A stretch of DNA of 13,092 nucleotides, from the NCBI GenBank assembly GCA_004552515.1, contig SFOF01000044.1, positions 1 through 13,092 of the forward strand. The letters run 5' to 3'. The position numbers were made by a program, and so were the translations under genes. Below, in pieces: positions 1 to 6,494 of the stretch. Under the pieces are notes generated by a model, which searched no databases, was not told the origin of the DNA, and was given only the letters and a program-made list of their open reading frames with translations. The stretch comes from Clostridiales bacterium (lineage in GTDB: Bacteria; Bacillota; Clostridia; Christensenellales; Aristaeellaceae). Each line of letters opens with the position of its first letter. The first letter of the stretch is position 1.

Positions 1-16
1 CGAAAATCAGGATCAT
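1..16 (-). CDS. Start of a divergent gene, cut by left edge
   Basis: Reading the minus strand from position 16 gives an ATG followed by four codons (M-I-L-I-F) before the window ends. A GGGAGA ribosome binding site lies about 8 nt upstream of this ATG, and a good sigma-A-type promoter sits further upstream at 64-93, so a real gene start is likely. The hydrophobic first residues could begin a signal or membrane segment, but five residues are too few to name a function. It is transcribed divergently from the DUF5107/TPR gene. Confidence 0.4.
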
Positions 17-63
17 GGCGGCTTCTCCCATCTGAAAAAAAACGGCTTGTTGCTTTTTTTGTC

Positions 64-93
64 ATTATACAGGATGCGCGCGGGGAGGGTCAA
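64..93 (-). promoter_or_regulatory. Promoter of the divergent left-edge gene
   Basis: On the minus strand a TTGACC -35 (plus 88-93) and a perfect TATAAT -10 (plus 64-69) are separated by 18 nt. The predicted transcript leader, about 40 nt, contains long A and T runs (plus 36-60) and ends in the GGGAGA site before the ATG at 16. The element lies back to back with the promoter of the plus-strand gene, so the two may be co-regulated. Confidence 0.6.
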
Positions 94-126
94 GTTTTCC
101 GTGAAAATCACGCAGAGATTTTGAGC

Positions 127-155
127 TTGCCGGCGCGCGGCGCATCGTCTACAAT
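127..155 (+). promoter_or_regulatory. Promoter of the DUF5107/TPR gene
   Basis: TTGCCG (127-132) and TACAAT (150-155) are spaced by 17 nt, a reasonable sigma-A promoter. An alternative -35, TTGAGC at 121-126, would leave a 23-nt spacer and is less likely. Transcription would start near 162, giving a 30-nt leader that carries the ribosome binding site GGGAGG at 178-183, 8 nt before the ATG. Confidence 0.5.
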
Positions 156-191
156 CAATATAACGCAAAAAATGAACGGGAGGATCAGTCC

Positions 192-3100
192 ATGAGCGAA
201 AAAGTGACGCTGACGCGGGCGCGGGAGGTCATTCCGACGTATGTTCCCAAGCCCCCGGTCGAGCTGCCGATGTTCTTTGAAAAAAAGCCCTATCAGGGCG
301 CGACGGGGCGGCTCTATCCGCTGCCCTATTCCGACGGCATTACGGACGAGAAAAGGAATGTGTCCTACGAGGTCTATACGCTCGAGAACGAATATATCAA
401 AACGCAGATCCTGCCGGAGATCGGCGGCAAGATTCTCTCCGGCTATGACAAGATCGGGGATTATGACTTCATCTATCACAACCATGTGATCAAGCCCGCG
501 CTGGTCGGACTGGCCGGCGCGTGGATTTCGGGTGGCATCGAGTTCAACTGGCCGCAGCACCACCGCCCGACGACCTTCCTGCCCGTCGAGGCCGCGGCGG
601 AGGAAAACGACGACGGCAGTAGGACCGTCTGGGTGGGCGAGGTCGAGCCGTTCAACCGGCAGAAGGGCATGGTGGGCGTGACGCTGGAGCCGGGGCGCAG
701 CTACATCCGGGCGAAGGTGCGCCTGTACAACCGCACCAGTCAGGCGCAGCTGTTCATGTGGTGGGCCAATCTGGCCGTGTCGGTCAACAACGATTACCGC
801 ACGGTGTTCCCGCCCGACGTGGAATGGGCGAACGATCACGACCGCCGCGCCGTGATCAGCTGGCCGGTCGCCAAAGGCGTCTACAAGACCGCCCGTCCTT
901 TCGACTACGGCGCGGGCACCGATCTTTCGCGCTATGATTCCGTGCGCGTGCCCTCGTCCTTCATGGTGTCTCAGGGGCAGTCCGATATGGATTTCCTTTC
1001 CGGCTACGACGAGGGGCGGCAAAAGGGCATCGTGACCGTGGCCGATCATCACATCGCTCCGGGCAAGAAGCTCTGGACGTGGGGACACGGCGATTTCGGC
1101 GCGATGTGGTGTTCGAACCTCACCGACAGCGACGGGCCGTATATCGAGCTGATGACCGGCGCGTATACCGACAATCAGCCCGACTTTACCTGGCTCATGC
1201 CCTATGAGACGCGCGAGTTCGAGCAGGTGTGGTATCCCGTGCGCGACATCGGTCTGGTCAAAAACGCCACGATCGACGCGTGCGTCAATCTCGAAAAGCG
1301 CGGGGAAAGCGCCTATCTGGGCTTCAACGTCACCGGCGCGTTCAAAAACGCCGTGATCGAACTGAGAGACGGCGAAACCGTGCTCTTTTCGGAAAAAGCC
1401 GATCTCTCGCCGGATGAGAGCTGGAGCCGCCTTGTGCCGCTTAACGGGCATGATTTCGAGAAGCTGACCGCCGAGATGAGGAGCGAGACGGGCAAGCGGC
1501 TGGTGGCCTACTCGCCGTATAAGCGCGGACAGAAGCAGCCCATCGCGCCGCGCACGCCCGTGAAGCGCCCCTCGGAATACGACAACATCGAGGAGCTGTT
1601 CATCAACGGGCTGCATCTGGAGCAGTACAAGCAGCACAATTACGATCCGCGCGACTATTACCGCGAGGCGCTGCGCCGGGACGCGGGCGACATTCGCTGC
1701 AACACGGCCATGGCGCGGCTGGCGCTCAGGGACGGCCTGTTCGAGGACTGCGTGTCCTTCTGCGACAGGGCGCTCGAGCGGCTGCTCAGCCGCAATCAGC
1801 ACCCCGCCGACACGGAAAGCCTGTATCTCAGGGGCGTGGCGCTTGAGTATCTGGGGCGCTGGGACGAGGCGTACGACGCGCTCTATCGCGCCGCGTGGAA
1901 CGGCGCGTACGCCGCGGCGGCGTATTATCAGTTGGCCGTGATCGACGCGCGGCGCGGCGAATACCGCACGGCGCTCGAGCATCTGGACGAGGCGCTGGCG
2001 CGAGGCAGCCGCAATGGCCGCGCGCTGAATCTCAAATCGGCGCTCTATCGCGCGCTGGGCGATTGTGCGGCGGCGGAGACGATTGCGCGGCGGCAGGTCT
2101 TGCGCGATCCGCTCGATCTGTGGGCGCGCGTGGAGCTGGGCTATTTTGAGGACAACGCCGACGAGATCCGCGCTATGTTCGGCGGAAAGCCGGAAAACTA
2201 TCTGGATGTAGTGTGCGCGTATATGGAAGCGGGCTTTTATGAGGACGCGCTGCGCCTGATCGATCTGGCGCAGAGCGATTATCCGCTGATCGCCTACTAC
2301 AGGGCGCATATCCTGCATCTGCTGGGCCGCGGGGAGGAAAGTGCGGACGCGCTCTCGAGCGCCGCGCGGAACGGAAAATTGTGCTTCCCCGCGCGGCTGG
2401 AGGACATCGCCGTGCTGCGGGACGCGATCGCGCGAAACGGCGCGGACGCGAACGCCTGCTATGATCTGGGCAATCTCTTCTATGATCGATTCCGCTATGA
2501 CGAGGCCGCCGGGCTTTGGGAGGAAGCGATTCGCCGCGATCCCACGCACGCGGGGGCGCTGCGCAATCTCGCGCTGGCTTATTATGACCGCCGCGGGGAC
2601 GCCGCCTCGGCGCGGGTCTGCCTGGAGAAGGCGCTGGCGCTGCGGCATGACCCGAGACTGCTGTTTGAATATCAGCAGCTGCTCAAGGCGATGAACGTAT
2701 CCGTTCAGGAGCGGCTGGACGTTTATGATCGATACGCCGATCTGCTCGCCGTGCGCGACGACTGCTGGCTCGACCGAATTGTGCTGCTGAGTCAGCAGGG
2801 GCGCTATGAGGAAGCGATCCGCGCCGCGCAGGGCCGCCGCTTCCACATCTACGAGGGCGGCGAAGGCAAGCTCACCAAGCAGCATGCCTGGATGCACGTT
2901 CTTTACGGCAACGAGTTGGCTGCCGCGGGACGGGCGGAGGACGCGGAAAGAGTCTATCTGGCGGGCGCCGATCTGCCCAGATCCTACGGCGAGGCCAAGA
3001 CATGGTTCAATCAGGAGGCGCACATCTATTTCTATCTGGGGCGGCTGCTCGAGGGGCAGGGTCGCGCGGAGGAAGCGAGACGCGCCTATGAGGAAGCGGC

Positions 3101-3452
3101 TGTCCCCAAGGCGATCGTGTCCGAGCTGTCGCTGTTCCGGGCGCTGGCGCTGCGCAGCCTGACGCGCTTTGACGAGGCGGAGCGAGTGCTGAACGAAATG
3201 CTGGACGCGGGCGCGGATATGCTCAAAAACAGCGACAGGCGCGCCTATTACGGTGTCGGCGCGCCCACGCCCATGCCGTTTGAGGGCGATATTGTGAAGA
3301 GCAACACCGTGACCGGCCATATCCTCTGCGGCTATGCGCTATTGGGGCTCGGGCGGCGCGGGGAAGCGCAGGGCGAGATCGACGCGGCGACGAAAATCAG
3401 CCCGGAGGATTTCAGGCTGTATACCTTTGAGCAGATCAGGGATACATTCTGA
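192..3452 (+). CDS. DUF5107 domain protein with C-terminal TPR repeats
   Basis: The 1086-residue product has two parts. Residues about 20-350 resemble the DUF5107 family, which I recall as a beta-sandwich domain related to galactose-mutarotase-like folds; conspicuous segments are GGIEFNWPQHHRP (114-126) and the aromatic-rich YIELMTGAYTD (317-327) with WLMPYE just after. Residues about 350-460 look like a beta-rich linker. From about residue 480 to the end come helical tetratricopeptide-like repeats, clearest near 541-650, 752-830, 943-975 and 1043-1080. There is no signal peptide or membrane segment, so it is probably cytoplasmic. The start is set by GGGAGG 8 nt upstream. It is a single-gene unit with its own promoter and terminator. 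Members of this architecture are often found near carbohydrate-use genes (recalled, not shown here). Binding or remodelling of a sugar by the N-terminal domain is only inferred; no enzymatic activity can be assigned. Confidence 0.85.
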   Translation: MSEKVTLTRAREVIPTYVPKPPVELPMFFEKKPYQGATGRLYPLPYSDGITDEKRNVSYEVYTLENEYIKTQILPEIGGKILSGYDKIGDYDFIYHNHVIKPALVGLAGAWISGGIEFNWPQHHRPTTFLPVEAAAEENDDGSRTVWVGEVEPFNRQKGMVGVTLEPGRSYIRAKVRLYNRTSQAQLFMWWANLAVSVNNDYRTVFPPDVEWANDHDRRAVISWPVAKGVYKTARPFDYGAGTDLSRYDSVRVPSSFMVSQGQSDMDFLSGYDEGRQKGIVTVADHHIAPGKKLWTWGHGDFGAMWCSNLTDSDGPYIELMTGAYTDNQPDFTWLMPYETREFEQVWYPVRDIGLVKNATIDACVNLEKRGESAYLGFNVTGAFKNAVIELRDGETVLFSEKADLSPDESWSRLVPLNGHDFEKLTAEMRSETGKRLVAYSPYKRGQKQPIAPRTPVKRPSEYDNIEELFINGLHLEQYKQHNYDPRDYYREALRRDAGDIRCNTAMARLALRDGLFEDCVSFCDRALERLLSRNQHPADTESLYLRGVALEYLGRWDEAYDALYRAAWNGAYAAAAYYQLAVIDARRGEYRTALEHLDEALARGSRNGRALNLKSALYRALGDCAAAETIARRQVLRDPLDLWARVELGYFEDNADEIRAMFGGKPENYLDVVCAYMEAGFYEDALRLIDLAQSDYPLIAYYRAHILHLLGRGEESADALSSAARNGKLCFPARLEDIAVLRDAIARNGADANACYDLGNLFYDRFRYDEAAGLWEEAIRRDPTHAGALRNLALAYYDRRGDAASARVCLEKALALRHDPRLLFEYQQLLKAMNVSVQERLDVYDRYADLLAVRDDCWLDRIVLLSQQGRYEEAIRAAQGRRFHIYEGGEGKLTKQHAWMHVLYGNELAAAGRAEDAERVYLAGADLPRSYGEAKTWFNQEAHIYFYLGRLLEGQGRAEEARRAYEEAAVPKAIVSELSLFRALALRSLTRFDEAERVLNEMLDAGADMLKNSDRRAYYGVGAPTPMPFEGDIVKSNTVTGHILCGYALLGLGRRGEAQGEIDAATKISPEDFRLYTFEQIRDTF

Positions 3453-3469
3453 TTTGAATTTGTAAGAAG

Positions 3470-3497
3470 CGGCGGGGCGATGCGCTCCGCCGTTTTC
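3470..3497 (+). terminator. Terminator of the DUF5107/TPR gene
   Basis: A 10-bp GC-rich stem (3470-3479 with 3483-3492, one G-U pair, 3-nt loop ATG) is followed by TTTTC. It begins 18 nt after the stop codon, as expected for an intrinsic terminator. Confidence 0.85.
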
Positions 3498-3501
3498 ATG
3501 G

Positions 3502-3720
3502 TGGCTGCGATATAAATTCCCAGTTCAATTTTGGAATGAAAAAGCGCTGTAGCAAAAGGCAGAAAGACGCTTAAACGAATCCCCGAGGAAGGGATTTGCG
3601 AAGCGGAGAGTATGTTGGACAATTTTTTTGATGCTCTCTTTTAGAAGACGGCCACAGGCAGTATGCCCTTATGGAGCTGGGGGCAAACCGACCGATGAAC
3701 GGGCGGCTGTGATTTATGCC
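3502..3720. repeat. Intergenic repeat, copy A
   Basis: This stretch aligns by eye with 5030-5282. Shared blocks in the same order include GCGATATAAAT versus GCGTTATAAAT near the left end, AGGCAG, AAATCCC-like purine-rich text, TGGACAATTT (3616-3625), GCTCTCTT, a GGCC(A/G)CAGGCA block near 3651, and AACGGGCG (3698-3705). Gaps separate the blocks. On the minus strand a peptide with a KR..(x)KNCP core is readable in both copies, but copy B has an in-frame stop, and no ribosome binding site is evident. It may be a dispersed intergenic element or the remains of a small gene. It lies between a terminator and the ychF promoter, filling most of the 417-nt gap. Confidence 0.6.
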
Positions 3721-3743
3721 GGCGCAATTTTCACAAAAATGGC

Positions 3744-3772
3744 TTGAGGGACGGGGGTTCATCTGTTATAAT
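3744..3772 (+). promoter_or_regulatory. Promoter of ychF
   Basis: TTGAGG (3744-3749), a 17-nt spacer, and a perfect extended -10, TGTTATAAT (3764-3772), make this one of the strongest promoters in the window. Transcription should start near 3779, leaving a leader of about 90 nt. The leader contains a small hairpin, ACGGG (3803-3807) with CCCGT (3814-3818), whose role is unknown. Confidence 0.75.
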
Positions 3773-3869
3773 AAATCAGAATGGGCATTGACGCTGTTCC
3801 GAACGGGCGCGAACCCGTCCCCATACGGAGGGAACGGCGAATCACGATATTTGAGGAGATGCTGGATAG

Positions 3870-4967
3870 ATGAAGCTGGGAGTCGTCGGTCTGCCGAATG
3901 TCGGCAAGAGCACGCTGTTTAACGCCATCACCTGCGCCGGCGCGCAGGCCGCCAATTATCCGTTCTGCACCATCGAGCCGAACACCGGCGTGGTGGCCGT
4001 GCCGGACAGCCGTCTGGACGTGCTGAGCGAAATGTACCATCCCGAGAAGTACACCCCCGCGACGATCGAGTTCGTCGATATCGCCGGTCTGGTCAAGGGC
4101 GCGAGCCGCGGCGAAGGCCTGGGCAACAAGTTCCTTTCCCACATCCGCGAGGTGGACGCGATCGTCCACGTCGTGCGCTGCTTTGAGGACGACAACATTA
4201 TCCATGTCGATGGGTCGGTCGATCCGGCGCGCGACATCGAGACGATCGAAACCGAGCTGATCCTGGCCGACATGGAAACCGTGTCGAAGCGTCAGGAGAA
4301 GGCCAGCCATCTGGTTAAGAGCGGCGACGCAAAGATGGCGCTCGAGCTGTCGGCCGCCGATAAGGTCATGGCGCACCTTAACGAGGGACGCCCCGTGCGC
4401 ACCTGCCCGCTGACCGACGAGGAAAAGGCGGTTGTGGACGGCTGGTTCCTGCTCACCTGCAAGCCCGTGCTGTACGCGGCCAACATCTCCGAGGACGATC
4501 TGGGCGGCGACGTGGAAAACCTGCCGCTGGTCAAGGAGGTCAAGGCGGTCGCGGAGAAGGAGAACGCGCGCGTGATGGTCATTTCGGCCAAGGTCGAGGA
4601 GGAAATTGCGCAGCTGCCGCCGGAGGAGAAGAAGGAGTTCCTCGAGGAGCTGGGCATCTCGGCCAGCGGCCTTGACCGGCTGGTTCAGGTGAGCTACGAT
4701 CTCTTGGGCCTCATCAGCTATCTGACCGCCGGCCCGAAGGAAGTGCGCGCCTGGACGATCGAAAAGGGCACGAAGGCCCCGCAGGCTGCCGGCAAGATCC
4801 ACTCCGACTTTGAAAAGGGCTTCATCCGCGCGGAGATCGTCGCCTATGACGACCTGGTGCGCGAGGGCAGCATGGCCGCTTGCAAGGAGAAGGGTCTCGT
4901 CCGCTCCGAGGGCAAGGATTACGTCATGCAGGACGGCGACGTGACGCTGTTCCGCTTCAATGTCTGA
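3870..4967 (+). CDS. ychF: Redox-regulated ATPase/GTPase YchF (OLA1 family)
   Basis: The 365-residue protein has the usual YchF length and all landmarks: the P-loop GLPNVGKST (7-15), NYPFCTIEPN (29-38) in the switch I region, DIAGLVKGAS (70-79) as the G3/Walker B segment, NISE (205-208) at the G4 position that in this family shifts preference to ATP, a helical central region (about 120-200), and a C-terminal TGS domain (about 280-363) with the diagnostic HSDFEKGFI (311-319). YchF proteins associate with ribosomes and influence translation and stress responses; this is family knowledge. The start is supported by GAGGAG (3853-3858), 11 nt upstream. The gene is monocistronic, with its own promoter and a strong terminator. 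Codon choice is strongly biased to C/G-ending codons, consistent with high expression. It is a housekeeping gene between the two repeat copies. Confidence 0.97.
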   Translation: MKLGVVGLPNVGKSTLFNAITCAGAQAANYPFCTIEPNTGVVAVPDSRLDVLSEMYHPEKYTPATIEFVDIAGLVKGASRGEGLGNKFLSHIREVDAIVHVVRCFEDDNIIHVDGSVDPARDIETIETELILADMETVSKRQEKASHLVKSGDAKMALELSAADKVMAHLNEGRPVRTCPLTDEEKAVVDGWFLLTCKPVLYAANISEDDLGGDVENLPLVKEVKAVAEKENARVMVISAKVEEEIAQLPPEEKKEFLEELGISASGLDRLVQVSYDLLGLISYLTAGPKEVRAWTIEKGTKAPQAAGKIHSDFEKGFIRAEIVAYDDLVREGSMAACKEKGLVRSEGKDYVMQDGDVTLFRFNV

Positions 4968-4986
4968 TCGCTATTTTGGATATATG

Positions 4987-5024
4987 AAAAAACAGCCTTC
5001 CGTCTATATAGAGGGCTGTTTTTT
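4987..5024 (+). terminator. Terminator of ychF
   Basis: A 14-bp stem (4987-5000 with 5011-5024, one G-U pair) with a 10-nt loop has an A-run on its left arm and TTTTTT on its right arm, 20 nt after the ychF stop codon. The A-run means it could also stop transcripts arriving from the right on the minus strand. Confidence 0.92.
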
Positions 5025-5029
5025 ATGGC

Positions 5030-5282
5030 GGCAGGCGTTATAAATGTTCCGGCTCAACTGAGCGGAAGCCGCATGACCGATGCGGCTTTACAGGGAAATA
5101 GCCGGATGCTGCCAATAGGCAGGGCGCAAAAGAAACTGAACAAATCCCAGAGAAGCGTGTGATGGACAATTTCTTTTCGACGTTCTCTTAAAAGCGCGAC
5201 AAGGGAAGGCCGCAGGCATTATGTTCTTGATAGAATCGGGTTAAACCGTTCTGTTCAACGGGCGATTGCGATTCTGGAATGC
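5030..5282. repeat. Intergenic repeat, copy B
   Basis: This is the second copy of the element at 3502-3720, with matching blocks TGGACAATTT (5163-5172), GTTCTCTT (5182-5189), a GGCCGCAGGCA block near 5209, and AACGGGCG (5257-5264). It is somewhat longer than copy A. The extra material includes a perfect 9-bp hairpin, AAGCCGCAT (5066-5074) with ATGCGGCTT (5080-5088) around GACCG, that copy A lacks. Like copy A it starts just after a terminator. On the minus strand a KR..KRNCPS peptide can be read but is interrupted further up by a stop, so I do not call a gene. Confidence 0.6.
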
Positions 5283-5356
5283 AAGGATAAGGCGGAGGTA
5301 CGGGCGACAGCGCATATTTTTGCGCGCCGACAGGGTAACGCGCATTGCCGCCTGAG

Positions 5357-5381
5357 GAAAAAGCGACTGACGTTGAGACGC
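5357..5381 (-). terminator. Weak candidate terminator of the AraC gene
   Basis: On the minus strand an imperfect stem (GCGTCT with AGTCGC, one T-T mismatch, 7-nt loop) is followed by TTTTTCC, about 50 nt after the stop codon of the minus-strand regulator. The stem is short and stability is doubtful. Apart from this, 5283-5428 holds only short GCGC hairpins (5310-5344) not followed by T-runs, and no gene that I can support. Confidence 0.3.
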
Positions 5382-5428
5382 GGCGGGAGCGGAAAGGACT
5401 TTGGTCTGCGGCGTTTCTTCTGAACGGT

Positions 5429-6283
5429 TTATTTTTCCCGCAGTCCCTCGCGGTACTGGCGCGGGGTCGTGCCTTTATAGCGGCGGAACTGCTTGATGAA
5501 GAAGCTCGAATCGTTAAAGCCGCACTGATAGGCCACCTCCGCTACCGTCAGATCGGACGAGGACAGCAGCGCGCTGGCACATTCCACGCGGTAAAAGTTG
5601 AGATAGTCGATGGGCGAACGATGCACCACGGCGCGGAAGGAGCGGCAGAAATACTTGGGCGAAAGGCCGGTCAGCCGCGCCAGCTCGCCCAGCGCGATGG
5701 GGCCGGCATAGTGACTTTCGATGTATTCCAGCGCCGGCTTGAGCTGCTCGGCGCGGCGGCGGCGCGCGGGCGGCTCGCTCTGGATGGGGCTTTTTTCGCT
5801 CAATAGCGCCAGATGCCCGTAGAGCGCGTACAGGCAGCCCACCGCCAGCAGCAGATGGCTGTCGCTCAGATCGGGCGTGTACTCAAACAGCTGATCGGCC
5901 AGCGCGCTCAATCGCCGTCCGGCCTCGCTCTCCTCGGGGCGGATGTGCAGGCTGCGGCTGAGCAGCGGCGCGATCGCGCGGGCGCACGGTTCGCTGCCCA
6001 GGAGCGACGCGTCGAACACCACGCACTCGTAGATACAGCCCTCCGGCTCGCCGCCATGGAGCGCGCCCTTGCCCAGAAAGACCAGATCGCCCGCGCGCGC
6101 CGCGATCCGCGCGTCGTCCACATACAGGTGAATCACGCCCCGCCGCACGCGGATGATCTCGCACTCGATGTGCCAGTGCATGGGCATACGGTAGCGCGGG
6201 TGCTTCTCGTCCACATAATAGCAGGCGATCGGCCGGTCGGGCGTGCCGTGGAGAATGTGCTCGTTGTAGTCCAGATACTGCAT
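5429..6283 (-). CDS. AraC-family regulator divergent from fucI
   Basis: The 284-residue protein has an N-terminal cupin-like sensor (about 20-95) with MHWHIECEI (35-43) and His76, a helical middle, and an AraC/XylS DNA-binding domain (about 185-280). The two helix-turn-helix units are near 197-217 (LGELARLTGLSPKYFCRSF) and 245-266, followed by the family signature GFNDSSFF ... GTTPRQYR (255-278). AraC regulators with cupin sensors usually bind a sugar and activate neighbouring catabolic genes. Placement head to head with fucI, over a shared 211-bp region, suggests it controls fucI and perhaps itself; the ligand might be L-fucose, L-fuculose or a downstream product, which is inference. The start is supported by AAAGGAG 5 nt upstream and a good promoter. 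There is no clear terminator. Confidence 0.93.
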   Translation of the reverse strand: MQYLDYNEHILHGTPDRPIACYYVDEKHPRYRMPMHWHIECEIIRVRRGVIHLYVDDARIAARAGDLVFLGKGALHGGEPEGCIYECVVFDASLLGSEPCARAIAPLLSRSLHIRPEESEAGRRLSALADQLFEYTPDLSDSHLLLAVGCLYALYGHLALLSEKSPIQSEPPARRRRAEQLKPALEYIESHYAGPIALGELARLTGLSPKYFCRSFRAVVHRSPIDYLNFYRVECASALLSSSDLTVAEVAYQCGFNDSSFFIKQFRRYKGTTPRQYREGLREK

Positions 6284-6346
6284 GACGGCTCCTTTGGTCG
6301 GCGTTTTTAGAGCGGGCGAAAGGTGAATATCGTTTTATTTTTTGCT

Positions 6347-6376
6347 ATTATACCACAATACAGCCGAACAAATCAA
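6347..6376 (-). promoter_or_regulatory. Promoter of the fucI-divergent AraC gene
   Basis: On the minus strand TTGATT (plus 6371-6376), an 18-nt spacer and an extended -10, TGGTATAAT (-10 at plus 6347-6352), form a strong sigma-A-type promoter. The leader is about 57 nt. Strength without an obvious activator site suggests constitutive expression of the regulator unless it represses itself. Confidence 0.7.
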
Positions 6377-6427
6377 TGTTAATATTATGGTGTGCTCCGG
6401 GAAGTCTCTTAACGCGATTTTGGGGAG

Positions 6428-6461
6428 CATGAAAAACATGAACCATCGAGGCGCTTATAAG
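6428..6461 (+). promoter_or_regulatory. Candidate fucI promoter with CATGAA direct repeat
   Basis: No good -35/-10 pair precedes fucI. The best -10 is TATAAG (6456-6461), whose -35 position (about 6433-6438) is poor. A direct repeat CATGAA (6428-6433 and 6437-6442, 9-nt period) overlaps that -35 position. This layout would fit an activator-dependent promoter with an AraC dimer or a single two-HTH monomer bound at the -35, but the repeat is short and may be chance. Confidence 0.3.
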
Positions 6462-6494
6462 GGGCGCGCTCGCAATTAAAGGGAGGTTACTATC

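Noticed and set aside
108..3320. Very long open frame on the minus strand antisense to the DUF5107/TPR gene
   Set aside because: It is low-complexity, rich in Arg, Ala, His, Gln and Val, has no recognisable domain or ribosome site, and is explained by GC-rich codon use on the plus strand. The plus-strand protein has clear domain structure.
3571..3762. Small minus-strand gene inside repeat copy A
   Set aside because: The matching frame in copy B is broken by a stop, the start lacks a ribosome site, and the sequence behaves as a repeat; the similarity is reported as a repeat instead.
5310..5344. Nested GCGCA/TGCGC hairpins as a terminator
   Set aside because: The stems are only 5-6 bp, and on the minus strand they are followed by A residues rather than a T-run.
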